From the NCBI RefSeq assembly GCF_900105685.1, contig NZ_LT629781.1, positions 2,666,001-2,730,000 on the forward strand: a DNA stretch of 64,000 bases, read 5' to 3'. This document shows positions 25,244 through 32,678 of this stretch, piece after piece. Made by a program: the position numbers and the translations under genes. The notes below the pieces were generated by a model. The model was not told where the DNA came from. It worked only from the letters and a program-made list of their open reading frames with translations, and searched no databases. Each line of letters begins with the position of its first letter. Position 1 is the stretch's first letter. Source of the DNA: Verrucomicrobium sp. GAS474. Lineage in GTDB: Bacteria; Verrucomicrobiota; Verrucomicrobiia; Methylacidiphilales; GAS474.

Positions 25244-25486
25244 GATTTCGGAGGTGCAACTCGCATGCCCGGGGGAAGGCCTCCCGACGTGGGCCTTTCC
25301 CATTCAAGCGGATAGCGTTCCGGGGGGGAGAAAAGAGATCGCAGCCGTTCCTTGAATGCCATGCATTACTCGGTTTCGGCAGGCATAATGCAATGCCGCT
25401 CTTAAAGAGGTTTCGGGCGTGGATGCTGAATGGGAGGCACTTAACCCCCGTGAAAACCTTTGGCATGCCCCATGCACCTCGTGTGT

Positions 25487-25771
25487 ATGAAAAAGGCAAC
25501 TCCGACAAAACGTACGTCCTCCTCCTCTGCCGCCAAGCCCGCGCCCCGTGCGAGCCGCGCCACCTCGGTCCTCTCCAGCGGTCCCGCCAAAAAGGTCCTC
25601 ACGAAGGTCATCGCGGGCGCCGCAGCGAAGCGGGTCGGGAAGAAGGTCCTTAACAAGGCGGTCACCTTCGCCAAGGAAAAGCCGCTGGTCACCGCCGCCG
25701 CCGCCGCCGGGGCCGGGTTCCTGGTCGGCATGATCGCGCGCGGTTCCTCCAAGCCGTCCGACGAATCATGA
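25487..25771 (+). CDS. DUF883/ElaB-like small membrane-anchored protein
   Basis: This is a 94-residue basic, Lys/Ala/Ser-rich protein with one C-terminal hydrophobic segment (LVTAAAAAGAGFLVGMIARG), the layout of YqjD/ElaB/DUF883 proteins that tether ribosomes or stress factors to the membrane. The body (AKKVLTKVIAGAAAKRVGKKVLNKAV) is helical. The start MKKATPT at 25487 is preferred over an upstream ATG at 25460. Its ATGA stop/start overlap with the following Gfo/Idh/MocA gene implies translational coupling. Confidence 0.72.
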   Translation: MKKATPTKRTSSSSAAKPAPRASRATSVLSSGPAKKVLTKVIAGAAAKRVGKKVLNKAVTFAKEKPLVTAAAAAGAGFLVGMIARGSSKPSDES

Positions 25772-27036
25772 CTCCGATCCCGCGCCGTCAGTTCCTGTTC
25801 ACGGGCGCGGTAGGCTTGGCCGGGCTGGCCTTCTCGGGCAGGCTGGGGGCGGCGACGCCCCCGGGCCCGAGCGACATCGGCCCGGTTCCCCTCACTCCGG
25901 TCGGTCCGCCGCCGGTTCCCGTGGCGGCGAAGGCGTCGGCCGATGTGGCCGACGTCCCGTCCCCGGCGGCGTGGCCGGCCGAGAAGCGGATCGGCTTCGC
26001 GATCGTCGGCCTCGGTGGCCTGGCCCACGACCAGCTCCTTCCCGCTTTCTCCCTCTCGAAGCGGGCGCGGATCGCCGGTCTGGTCAGCGGCTCGCCCGAG
26101 AAGGCCTCGGCCGTCGCCGGTCAATACGGAGTGAAACAGGATAGCGTCTATGGATACGACGAGTGGGAGCGGATCGCCCAGAACCCCGACATCGACGCAG
26201 TCTATCTTGCGGTTCCGAACTCCCTCCACGCCCAATACACCTTCCTCGCGGCGAAGGCGGGAAAGCACGTCCTTTGCGAGAAGCCGATGGCGACGAGCGC
26301 CATCGAGGCCCAGCAGATGATCGACGCCTGCGCCCAGGCGAGCCGGAAGCTCATGGTCGCCTACCGCTGCCAATACGAGGTTTTCAATCGCGCCCTGATC
26401 GACCTCGTCCGCCAGAACCTCCTCGGGCAGGTCGGCCTGATCGAGGCCTGCAACGTCCAGTCGATCGGCAATCCGCTCCAGTGGCGGCTGAAGAAGGCGC
26501 TCTCCGGCGGCGGCTCCCTGCCCGATCTGGGGCTCTATTGCGTCAACTCGGCCCGGGCCGTCCTGGGCGAGGAACCGTTCGAGGTCTCGGCCCGCGTCTG
26601 GAACCCGCCGAACGATCCCCGCTTCAGCGAGGTCGAGGACACGATGGCCTTCACCCTCCGCTTCCCCGGCGGGGCCTTGGTCAACTGCTCGTCGAGCTAC
26701 AGCCTCCACCGGTCCCAATCGCTCCGCGTCTACGGGACGCAGGGCTGGGCCGAGCTTGAGAACGCCTTCGCCTACCGGGGCCCCCGGCTGATCGTCCACG
26801 GGAAGGACGGGACGAAGGAAATCACGACCGAGCCGACCCTCGAATTCCAGAATCCCTTCGCCCTCGAGCTCGATCACTTCGCGAGCTGCATCGTCCGCGA
26901 CGTGAAGCCCTATACGCCCGGCGAGGAAGGTCTCCAGGATCACCGCATCATGGAGGCGCTCTACCAGTCGGCCCGCATGGGACGGACCGCCGCCCTGGCC
27001 TTCCCTCCCGCGACGCGGGGGCCCGCCCCGATTTGA
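25768..27036 (+). CDS. Tat-exported Gfo/Idh/MocA family oxidoreductase
   Basis: This is a 422-residue protein. A twin-arginine signal (PRRQFLFTGAVGLAGLAF) and a Pro/Ala-rich spacer precede a Rossmann NAD(P) domain (IGFAIVGLGGLAHDQLLPA at about 75) and the GFO C-terminal domain. LCEKPMA holds the usual Lys of the E-K-P motif, and DLGLYCVNSAR matches the family D-x-G-x-Y. Glucose-fructose-oxidoreductase-like proteins are exported folded with bound cofactor. It probably acts on a periplasmic sugar, exact substrate unknown. Confidence 0.93.
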   Translation: MTPIPRRQFLFTGAVGLAGLAFSGRLGAATPPGPSDIGPVPLTPVGPPPVPVAAKASADVADVPSPAAWPAEKRIGFAIVGLGGLAHDQLLPAFSLSKRARIAGLVSGSPEKASAVAGQYGVKQDSVYGYDEWERIAQNPDIDAVYLAVPNSLHAQYTFLAAKAGKHVLCEKPMATSAIEAQQMIDACAQASRKLMVAYRCQYEVFNRALIDLVRQNLLGQVGLIEACNVQSIGNPLQWRLKKALSGGGSLPDLGLYCVNSARAVLGEEPFEVSARVWNPPNDPRFSEVEDTMAFTLRFPGGALVNCSSSYSLHRSQSLRVYGTQGWAELENAFAYRGPRLIVHGKDGTKEITTEPTLEFQNPFALELDHFASCIVRDVKPYTPGEEGLQDHRIMEALYQSARMGRTAALAFPPATRGPAPI

Positions 27037-27139
27037 GGGGTTCCTCGCGGAAGGGGATCGAATAGCGGGACCCTCGTAGGACGACACGGTCCGAAGCAGG
27101 AAAGGGAGAGCCCCGTAACGGGGAGAGGGAAAAGCCGGG

Positions 27140-27212
27140 TAGCCCCAACGGGATTCGAACCCGTGCACCCGCCTTGAGAGGGCGGTATCCTAACCAATTA
27201 GATGATGGGGCC
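27140..27212 (-). tRNA. tRNA-Glu (CUC anticodon)
   Basis: On the minus strand the acceptor GGCCCCA pairs with TGGGGCT. The D arm is CTAATTGGTTAG, the anticodon loop is CTCTCAA between CCGCC and GGCGG, and the T arm is CGGGTTCGAATCCCG. The anticodon CUC reads GAG. CCA is not encoded. Confidence 0.95.
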
Positions 27213-27376
27213 ATCCGAATCGGGGAGGGTGGAATATGACCAAAGGGCCCTTTTCGCGCAAGTTCTAACTTTGGAGGCCGCCACTTTGATGTTCCGGCCG
27301 ATGGAAAAGAAATCGGCTTCCCGCTCAGAGCCGCCTTGCCAAGGACGGGACAACATTACTAATGTCCCCTTCCCAT

Positions 27377-27447
27377 TGCCTGATGGTGTAAAGGTAGCAC
27401 AGGAGATTTTGGATCTCTTAGTCATGGTTCGAATCCATGTCAGGCAA
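27377..27447 (+). tRNA. tRNA-Gln (UUG anticodon)
   Basis: The acceptor TGCCTGA pairs with TCAGGCA. The anticodon loop TTTTGGA sits between GGAGA and TCTCT, giving anticodon UUG. The T arm is CATGGTTCGAATCCATG. CCA is not encoded. It is divergent from tRNA-Glu. Confidence 0.95.
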
Positions 27448-27515
27448 CTTCCCTCCCTCCGGTCTTCTACCTAAGGAACTCTCTCCGTTGGCAACCGGCC
27501 GATACGGGTGTATGC

Positions 27516-28520
27516 TTGGGGTGCGTGACTGAGAATGGCTATCTCTCGTGGCGAGTGGAGAAGATCAAGCTCCCGGCGATCCAGGATGGCTCCTCCGCGC
27601 CGGTTTCCCTTTCCCGGAACGACGTCCTCGCCGTCGAGGAACCCCTCGAAATCCAGGTCGAGGCGGGCGGGGTCTGGCGGACGATCACGATCACCATGCG
27701 GACGCCGGGGGACGATGCCGAGCTGGCCGCCGGATTCCTGGCCGGGGAGGGGATTCTCCGCTCTCCGGGGGAGATCGCCGAAATCGACGGGCGGACGCCC
27801 CATCCCGGACGCCAGATCCGCCTTCGCCTCTCCGTGGCGGAGGGCGCACCTGCTCCTGCTCCAGCTCTTATTGACCGCCTCGATCGCGCGGGGCGTCTCT
27901 CCTATGCGACCTCGGCCTGCGGCGTCTGCGGCAAGGCCTCGCTGCGGGGCGTCGACGAAAGCCTCGTCGAGGTCGATTCCCCCGATGCCGGAGTTTCCTC
28001 TGGTGAGGGAACGGTGTGCGTTCCCCTCCTGGCTCCCTTTTCGGCGCCGATACCGGCGGCCCTCGTCGCCGACCTGCCCCGGAGGCTCCGGGCGGCCCAG
28101 GCGGTCTTCGAGCGGACGGGGGGGCTCCATGCGGCGGGGCTCTTCGACTCGATCGGGGAACTCCCGCTTCTCGTGGTCCGGGAGGACGTGGGGCGGCACA
28201 ACGCGGTCGACAAGGTTGTCGGCAACCGCCTCCTGACCCCGGGCGGCTGGCCCGCGGGCCGGGCGATCCTCGTCGTCAGCGGGCGGGCGAGCTTCGAGCT
28301 GGTGCAGAAGGCGGTCGCGGCCCGGATTCCGATGCTCGTCTCGGTCGGTGCTCCCTCCAGCCTCGCGGCGGAGACGGCCCGCCACTTCGGCCTCACCCTC
28401 GTCGGCTTCACCCGCGCCGAGGGCTTCAATATTTACTCCGGAGGGGAACGGATCGCCGTCGTTCCCGAGGCCGGGGGTCTTTCCCGTTTCACCGAACCCG
28501 CTACCCTTTCCGTGCCATGA
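27516..28520 (+). CDS. fdhD: Formate dehydrogenase accessory sulfurtransferase FdhD
   Basis: This is an approximately 334-residue protein. FdhD passes sulfur from a cysteine desulfurase to the molybdenum cofactor of formate dehydrogenases. The catalytic pair is in TSACGVCGK, with VEEPLEIQV and MRTPGDDAELAAGFLAGEG near the start and VREDVGRHNAVDKVVG in the middle, all typical. The start is uncertain: TTG 27516 or GTG 27525. Its TGA overlaps the ATG of the molybdopterin oxidoreductase gene, so the maturation factor and its likely client are coupled. Confidence 0.94.
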   Translation: MGCVTENGYLSWRVEKIKLPAIQDGSSAPVSLSRNDVLAVEEPLEIQVEAGGVWRTITITMRTPGDDAELAAGFLAGEGILRSPGEIAEIDGRTPHPGRQIRLRLSVAEGAPAPAPALIDRLDRAGRLSYATSACGVCGKASLRGVDESLVEVDSPDAGVSSGEGTVCVPLLAPFSAPIPAALVADLPRRLRAAQAVFERTGGLHAAGLFDSIGELPLLVVREDVGRHNAVDKVVGNRLLTPGGWPAGRAILVVSGRASFELVQKAVAARIPMLVSVGAPSSLAAETARHFGLTLVGFTRAEGFNIYSGGERIAVVPEAGGLSRFTEPATLSVP

Positions 28521-30967
28521 CCTCGAAACCTTCCGATCTTTCCCGCTCCCATCCCTCGGCCCTGACCGCCGACGACGCCGAGAAGGTGCGCCAGGACGAC
28601 CGCTGCGAGGTCGCGGCGGGGATCCCCGGCGTCTGGCAGACGATGCGTTTCGCGGTCGGGGAGATGGGGCCGATCCGGGGGATCGGGCAGCTCCTGAAGC
28701 TGAACCAGAAGGACGGCTTCGATTGCCAAAGCTGCGCCTGGCCGACGCCCGACGGGGAACGCTCCTTCGCCGAGTTCTGCGAGAACGGGGCGAAGGCCGT
28801 CGCCGACGAGGGGACGAAGAAGCGGATCACGGCGGAATTTTTCGCGACCCACTCGGTCGCCGACCTGGCAGCGCAGACCGACCATTGGCTCAACGCGCAG
28901 GGACGGTTGACGGAGCCGATGGTCCTCCGCAAGGGGGCGACCCATTACGCGCCGGTCTCCTGGGACGACGCCTTCGGCCTGATCGGGGAGGAGCTCCGCT
29001 CCCTCGCCTCGCCCGACGAGGCGACGTTCTACACCTCGGGCCGGGCGAGCAACGAGGCGGCGTTCCTCTACCAGCTCTTCGTCCGCAGCTACGGGACGAA
29101 CAACCTCCCCGACTGCTCGAACATGTGCCACGAGTCGAGCGGCTTCGGCCTCCGGGAATCGATCGGGGTCGGGAAGGGGACGGTGACGCTCGACGACTTC
29201 AACCACACCGACGCCATCTTCCTCGTCGGCCAGAATCCCGGGACGAACCATCCCCGGATGCTGACCTCGCTGGCGACGGCCCATGAAAAGGGGACGAAGA
29301 TCGTCTCGGTCAACCCGCTTCCCGAGGTCGGCAATTTCCGCTTCAAGAATCCCCAGCATTTCAAGGACATGGGCCATCCGATCCTGGCGGCGACGACGCT
29401 CCTCGGGAAGGGGGCGCAGATCTCCGACCTCTGGCTTCCCGTCCGGCTCAGCGGCGACCTCGCCGTCTTCCGGGGCATCGCGAAGTTCCTCCTCGACGAG
29501 GAGGGCCGAAAACCGGGCTCGGTCCTCGCCGCCGATTTCATCGCGCAGAAGACCGACGGTTTCGAGGCTTACCGGAAGGCGGTCGAGGCGACGCCGTGGG
29601 ACGAGATCTGCCGCGTCAGCGGGTTGACCCGCCTCCAGATCGAGGAGGCGGGCCGGATCGCCCTCAACGCGAAACGGATGATCATCTGCTGGGCGATGGG
29701 GATCACCCAGCAGCCCGAGGGGGTCGCGGCGATCCAGGAAATGGTCAACGTCCTCCTCATGGGCGGCCACATCGGACGGCCCGGCGCCGGCGTCTGTCCC
29801 GTGCGCGGCCACAGCAACGTCCAGGGGGACCGCACCGTCGGCATCTGGGAGCAGATGCCCGAATCGTTCCTGGCGCGGCTCGACAAGGAATTCGGCCCGG
29901 CCGGTTTTCACGCGCCCCGGCATCACGGCTTCGACGCCGTCGAGACGATCAAGGCGATGCACGACGGGCGGCTCAAGGTCTTCTTCGGCCTCGGCGGCAA
30001 CTTCCTCTCGGCGACGCCCGACACCGAGTTCACGGCCCGGGCCCTCCGCAACTGCCGCCTCACGGCCCATGTCTCGACGAAGCTGAACCGCGCCCACCTC
30101 GTCACCGGCGAGGTCGCCCTGATCCTGCCGTGCCTCGGGCGGACCGAGGTCGATCTCCAACCCTCGCCCGGTTCGGACGATCCCGAGGGGAAGCCGCAGT
30201 TCGTGACCGTCGAGGATTCGATGGGGGTGATCAGTTCCTCGCGCGGGACGCTCGCCCCGGCCTCGGCGAATCTCAAGAGCGAGGTGGCGATCGTCTGCGG
30301 CCTCGCCAAGGCGACGCTGAAGGGCTCGCTCCGTGGACGGGAAAACCGGATCGACTGGGACGCGTTCCAGGCCGATTACGGGACGATCCGCTCGGCGATC
30401 GAGCGGGCGGTCCCCGGCTTCGAGCCCTACAACGCGCAGATCGCCGCCGGGCCCTTCTACCTGCCGAACGCGGCGCGGGGAGGGAAGTTCGAGACCCCCT
30501 CGGGGAAGGCGGTCTTTTGCACCCACGGCCTCCCGGACAACAGCCTTCCCGAAGGCCAGTTCGCCCTCATGACGATGCGGAGCCACGACCAGTTCAACAC
30601 GACGATCTACGGCCTCGACGACCGTTACCGGGGGATCTACGCCGGGCGGCGCGTCGTCTTCCTCAACCCCGACGACGTCCGGGAGATGGGCCTCCAGGCG
30701 GGCCAGATGGTCGACCTCACCAGCCACTTCAAGGGGGTCGAGCGGACGGCGACGCACTGGATGGTCGCCCCCTACTCGATCCCGCGCCGTTCCGCCGCCG
30801 CCTACTTCCCGGAGGCGAACGTCCTCGTCCCGATCGAGAGCGTCGTGAAGACGAGCAACACGCCCACGTCCAAATTTGTTCCCGTCACCATCCGGCCTTC
30901 TTCCGATGCGGAAGCGGCCTCCTCCGCCTTCGTCGCCTCCGTGGCGGGCGAAGTCGGAGGCAGATAG
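28517..30967 (+). CDS. FdhF/YdeP-type molybdopterin oxidoreductase
   Basis: This is an 816-residue cytoplasmic catalytic subunit of the DMSO-reductase superfamily. FDCQSCAWP occurs near residue 75, SNMCHESSGFGLRESIGVG supplies the probable Mo-ligand Cys, GQNPGTNHPRM and GVCPVRGHSNVQGDRTVG are YdeP-type signatures, and the C-terminal pterin-binding region has SHDQFNTTIYG. No Tat signal is seen. The start ATG 28517 overlaps the fdhD stop. YdeP-like enzymes are formate-dehydrogenase-like but their physiological substrate is unsettled. The following OFA transporter suggests formate or oxalate. Confidence 0.92.
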   Translation: MTSKPSDLSRSHPSALTADDAEKVRQDDRCEVAAGIPGVWQTMRFAVGEMGPIRGIGQLLKLNQKDGFDCQSCAWPTPDGERSFAEFCENGAKAVADEGTKKRITAEFFATHSVADLAAQTDHWLNAQGRLTEPMVLRKGATHYAPVSWDDAFGLIGEELRSLASPDEATFYTSGRASNEAAFLYQLFVRSYGTNNLPDCSNMCHESSGFGLRESIGVGKGTVTLDDFNHTDAIFLVGQNPGTNHPRMLTSLATAHEKGTKIVSVNPLPEVGNFRFKNPQHFKDMGHPILAATTLLGKGAQISDLWLPVRLSGDLAVFRGIAKFLLDEEGRKPGSVLAADFIAQKTDGFEAYRKAVEATPWDEICRVSGLTRLQIEEAGRIALNAKRMIICWAMGITQQPEGVAAIQEMVNVLLMGGHIGRPGAGVCPVRGHSNVQGDRTVGIWEQMPESFLARLDKEFGPAGFHAPRHHGFDAVETIKAMHDGRLKVFFGLGGNFLSATPDTEFTARALRNCRLTAHVSTKLNRAHLVTGEVALILPCLGRTEVDLQPSPGSDDPEGKPQFVTVEDSMGVISSSRGTLAPASANLKSEVAIVCGLAKATLKGSLRGRENRIDWDAFQADYGTIRSAIERAVPGFEPYNAQIAAGPFYLPNAARGGKFETPSGKAVFCTHGLPDNSLPEGQFALMTMRSHDQFNTTIYGLDDRYRGIYAGRRVVFLNPDDVREMGLQAGQMVDLTSHFKGVERTATHWMVAPYSIPRRSAAAYFPEANVLVPIESVVKTSNTPTSKFVPVTIRPSSDAEAASSAFVASVAGEVGGR

Positions 30968-30996
30968 CCGAAGAAGCATTCCGCATCGGGAGGTGT

Positions 30997-31014
30997 CCCG
31001 CACGTTCGTGCGGG
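30997..31014. other. Perfect hairpin between oxidoreductase and OFA transporter
   Basis: CCCGCACG-TT-CGTGCGGG is a perfect 8-bp stem in the 102-base gap between the two genes. There is no T-run, so it is more likely an mRNA-stability or attenuation element than a full terminator. Confidence 0.45.
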
Positions 31015-31069
31015 GCGGGGGGGATCGGGTGGCGACGGGGCAGAGCAACATCAGAAAGGAAAATCCACT

Positions 31070-32485
31070 ATGTCATTCCTCGATCGATCCCATTCCGTCG
31101 CCGGTCCCGGCTACAACCGATGGTTGGTGCCGCCCGCCGCCCTCGCCATCCACCTCTGCATCGGGGAGGTCTACGGATTCAGCGTCTTCAAGCTCCCGCT
31201 GGCCTCCCTCCTCGGCACCGGCGGGAAGCCGGGCGCGGGCGACTGGACGCAGACCCAGATCGCCTGGGTCTTCTCCATCGCCATCGTCTTCCTCGGCCTC
31301 TCGGCGGCGGTCTTCGGGAAGTGGATGGAGAAGAACGGCCCGCGCAAGGCGATGTTCGCCGCCGCGTGCTGCTTCGGCGGCGGCTTCCTCGTCGCCTCGG
31401 TCGGGGTGCGGATCCATTCGCTGAGCCTGATCTATCTCGGCTACGGCGTCCTCGGCGGGATCGGCCTCGGCCTCGGCTACATCTCGCCGGTCTCGACGCT
31501 GGTGAAGTGGTTCCCCGACCGGCCCGGCATGGCGACGGGGATGGCGATCATGGGCTTCGGCGGCGGGGCGATGATCGGCGGTCCGCTTGCGGTCCTGTTG
31601 ATGAAGCACTTCTCCGCCTCGCCCACCCACGGCGTCGCCCCCGCGATGGTCGTGATGGGGATCGTCTATTTCCTCTTCATGCTCTTCGGCGTCTTCACGG
31701 TCCGCGTCCCGGCCCCGGGCTGGGCGCCCGCCGGATATGTGCCGCCTGCCGAGTCGAAGGGGCTGATCACGAAGCACAACGTCTCGGTCGACCGGGCGTG
31801 GAGGACTCCCCAGTTCTGGTGCCTCTGGGTCGTCCTCTGCTTCAACGTCACGGCGGGCATCGGCATCCTGGAACAGGCCTCCCCGATGATCCAGGAGATG
31901 CTCCTGGTCCCGAGGGCGACGGCGGGGATCGATCCGGCCGACACCGCGTCGATCGCCGCCGCCAAGGCCCCGCTCGCCGCCGTCGCCGCCGGGTTCGTCG
32001 GCCTGCTGAGCCTCTTCAACATGGGCGGGCGGTTCTTCTGGTCGTCGATCTCCGATTACATCGGGCGGAAGCCGGTCTACTTCATCTACCTCCTCCTCGG
32101 GCCGGTGCTCTACTGCCTGATCCCCGTCGCGGGCCGGGCGGGAAGCGTCGGGTTCTTCGTCCTCCTCTGCGTCCTGATCCTGACGATGTACGGCGGCGGC
32201 TTCGCGACGGTGCCGGCCTATCTTAAGGATCTCTTCGGATCGGTCCAGGTCGGGGCGATCCATGGGCGGCTCCTCACGGCGTGGTCGGTCGCCGGGGTCC
32301 TCGGGCCGCTCCTCGTGAACAAGATCCGCGAATCCCAGATCGCCGCCGGGGCGACGGGGGTCGAGCGTTACGCTCCGACGATGTACCTGATGGCCGGTCT
32401 CCTGGTCGTCGGGGCGATCTGCAACGGGCTGGTCCGCCCGGTCGATTCCAAAAACTACCTCTCCGAAGAGGGGTCGAAAAAATAA
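31070..32485 (+). CDS. OFA-family major facilitator transporter (oxalate/formate antiporter-like)
   Basis: This is a 471-residue inner-membrane protein with about 12 helices. The N-terminal NRWLVPPAALAIHLCIGEVYGFSVF is typical of OFA carriers. The YGVLGGIGLGLGYISPVSTLVKWFPDRPGMATG loop is the MFS/OFA motif, split by helices, and GGRFFWSSISDYIGRK is the second-half MFS signature. It probably moves a carboxylate such as oxalate or formate, matching the fdhD-oxidoreductase pair upstream. A 40-residue membrane peptide follows after 17 bases. Confidence 0.93.
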   Translation: MSFLDRSHSVAGPGYNRWLVPPAALAIHLCIGEVYGFSVFKLPLASLLGTGGKPGAGDWTQTQIAWVFSIAIVFLGLSAAVFGKWMEKNGPRKAMFAAACCFGGGFLVASVGVRIHSLSLIYLGYGVLGGIGLGLGYISPVSTLVKWFPDRPGMATGMAIMGFGGGAMIGGPLAVLLMKHFSASPTHGVAPAMVVMGIVYFLFMLFGVFTVRVPAPGWAPAGYVPPAESKGLITKHNVSVDRAWRTPQFWCLWVVLCFNVTAGIGILEQASPMIQEMLLVPRATAGIDPADTASIAAAKAPLAAVAAGFVGLLSLFNMGGRFFWSSISDYIGRKPVYFIYLLLGPVLYCLIPVAGRAGSVGFFVLLCVLILTMYGGGFATVPAYLKDLFGSVQVGAIHGRLLTAWSVAGVLGPLLVNKIRESQIAAGATGVERYAPTMYLMAGLLVVGAICNGLVRPVDSKNYLSEEGSKK

Positions 32486-32502
32486 AGCAAGAAAGGCAAA
32501 GC

Positions 32503-32625
32503 ATGAACGATACCCCTCATTCCGTCCCCGCCGCCGCCATCGCCCTCTCCTGGCTCTTCGTCGGCATCCCGCTGGCGTGGGGCGTCTACCAGACGATCCA
32601 GAAATCGCTGGCGCTGTTCCATTGA
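32503..32625 (+). CDS. Small single-helix membrane protein, likely MFS transporter small subunit
   Basis: This is a 40-residue peptide with one hydrophobic segment (AAIALSWLFVGIPLAWGVYQ). It starts 17 bases after the OFA transporter stop, preceded by a purine-rich GAAAGGCAAAG. Small partner peptides of this size are annotated beside OFA-type MFS carriers, so it is likely an accessory subunit. No other domain is seen. Confidence 0.75.
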   Translation: MNDTPHSVPAAAIALSWLFVGIPLAWGVYQTIQKSLALFH

Positions 32626-32678
32626 GCCGAAGATTGAAGGCAATCTCGGGAATGGCTTGAAAAGGGCCGCCGGGCTGC

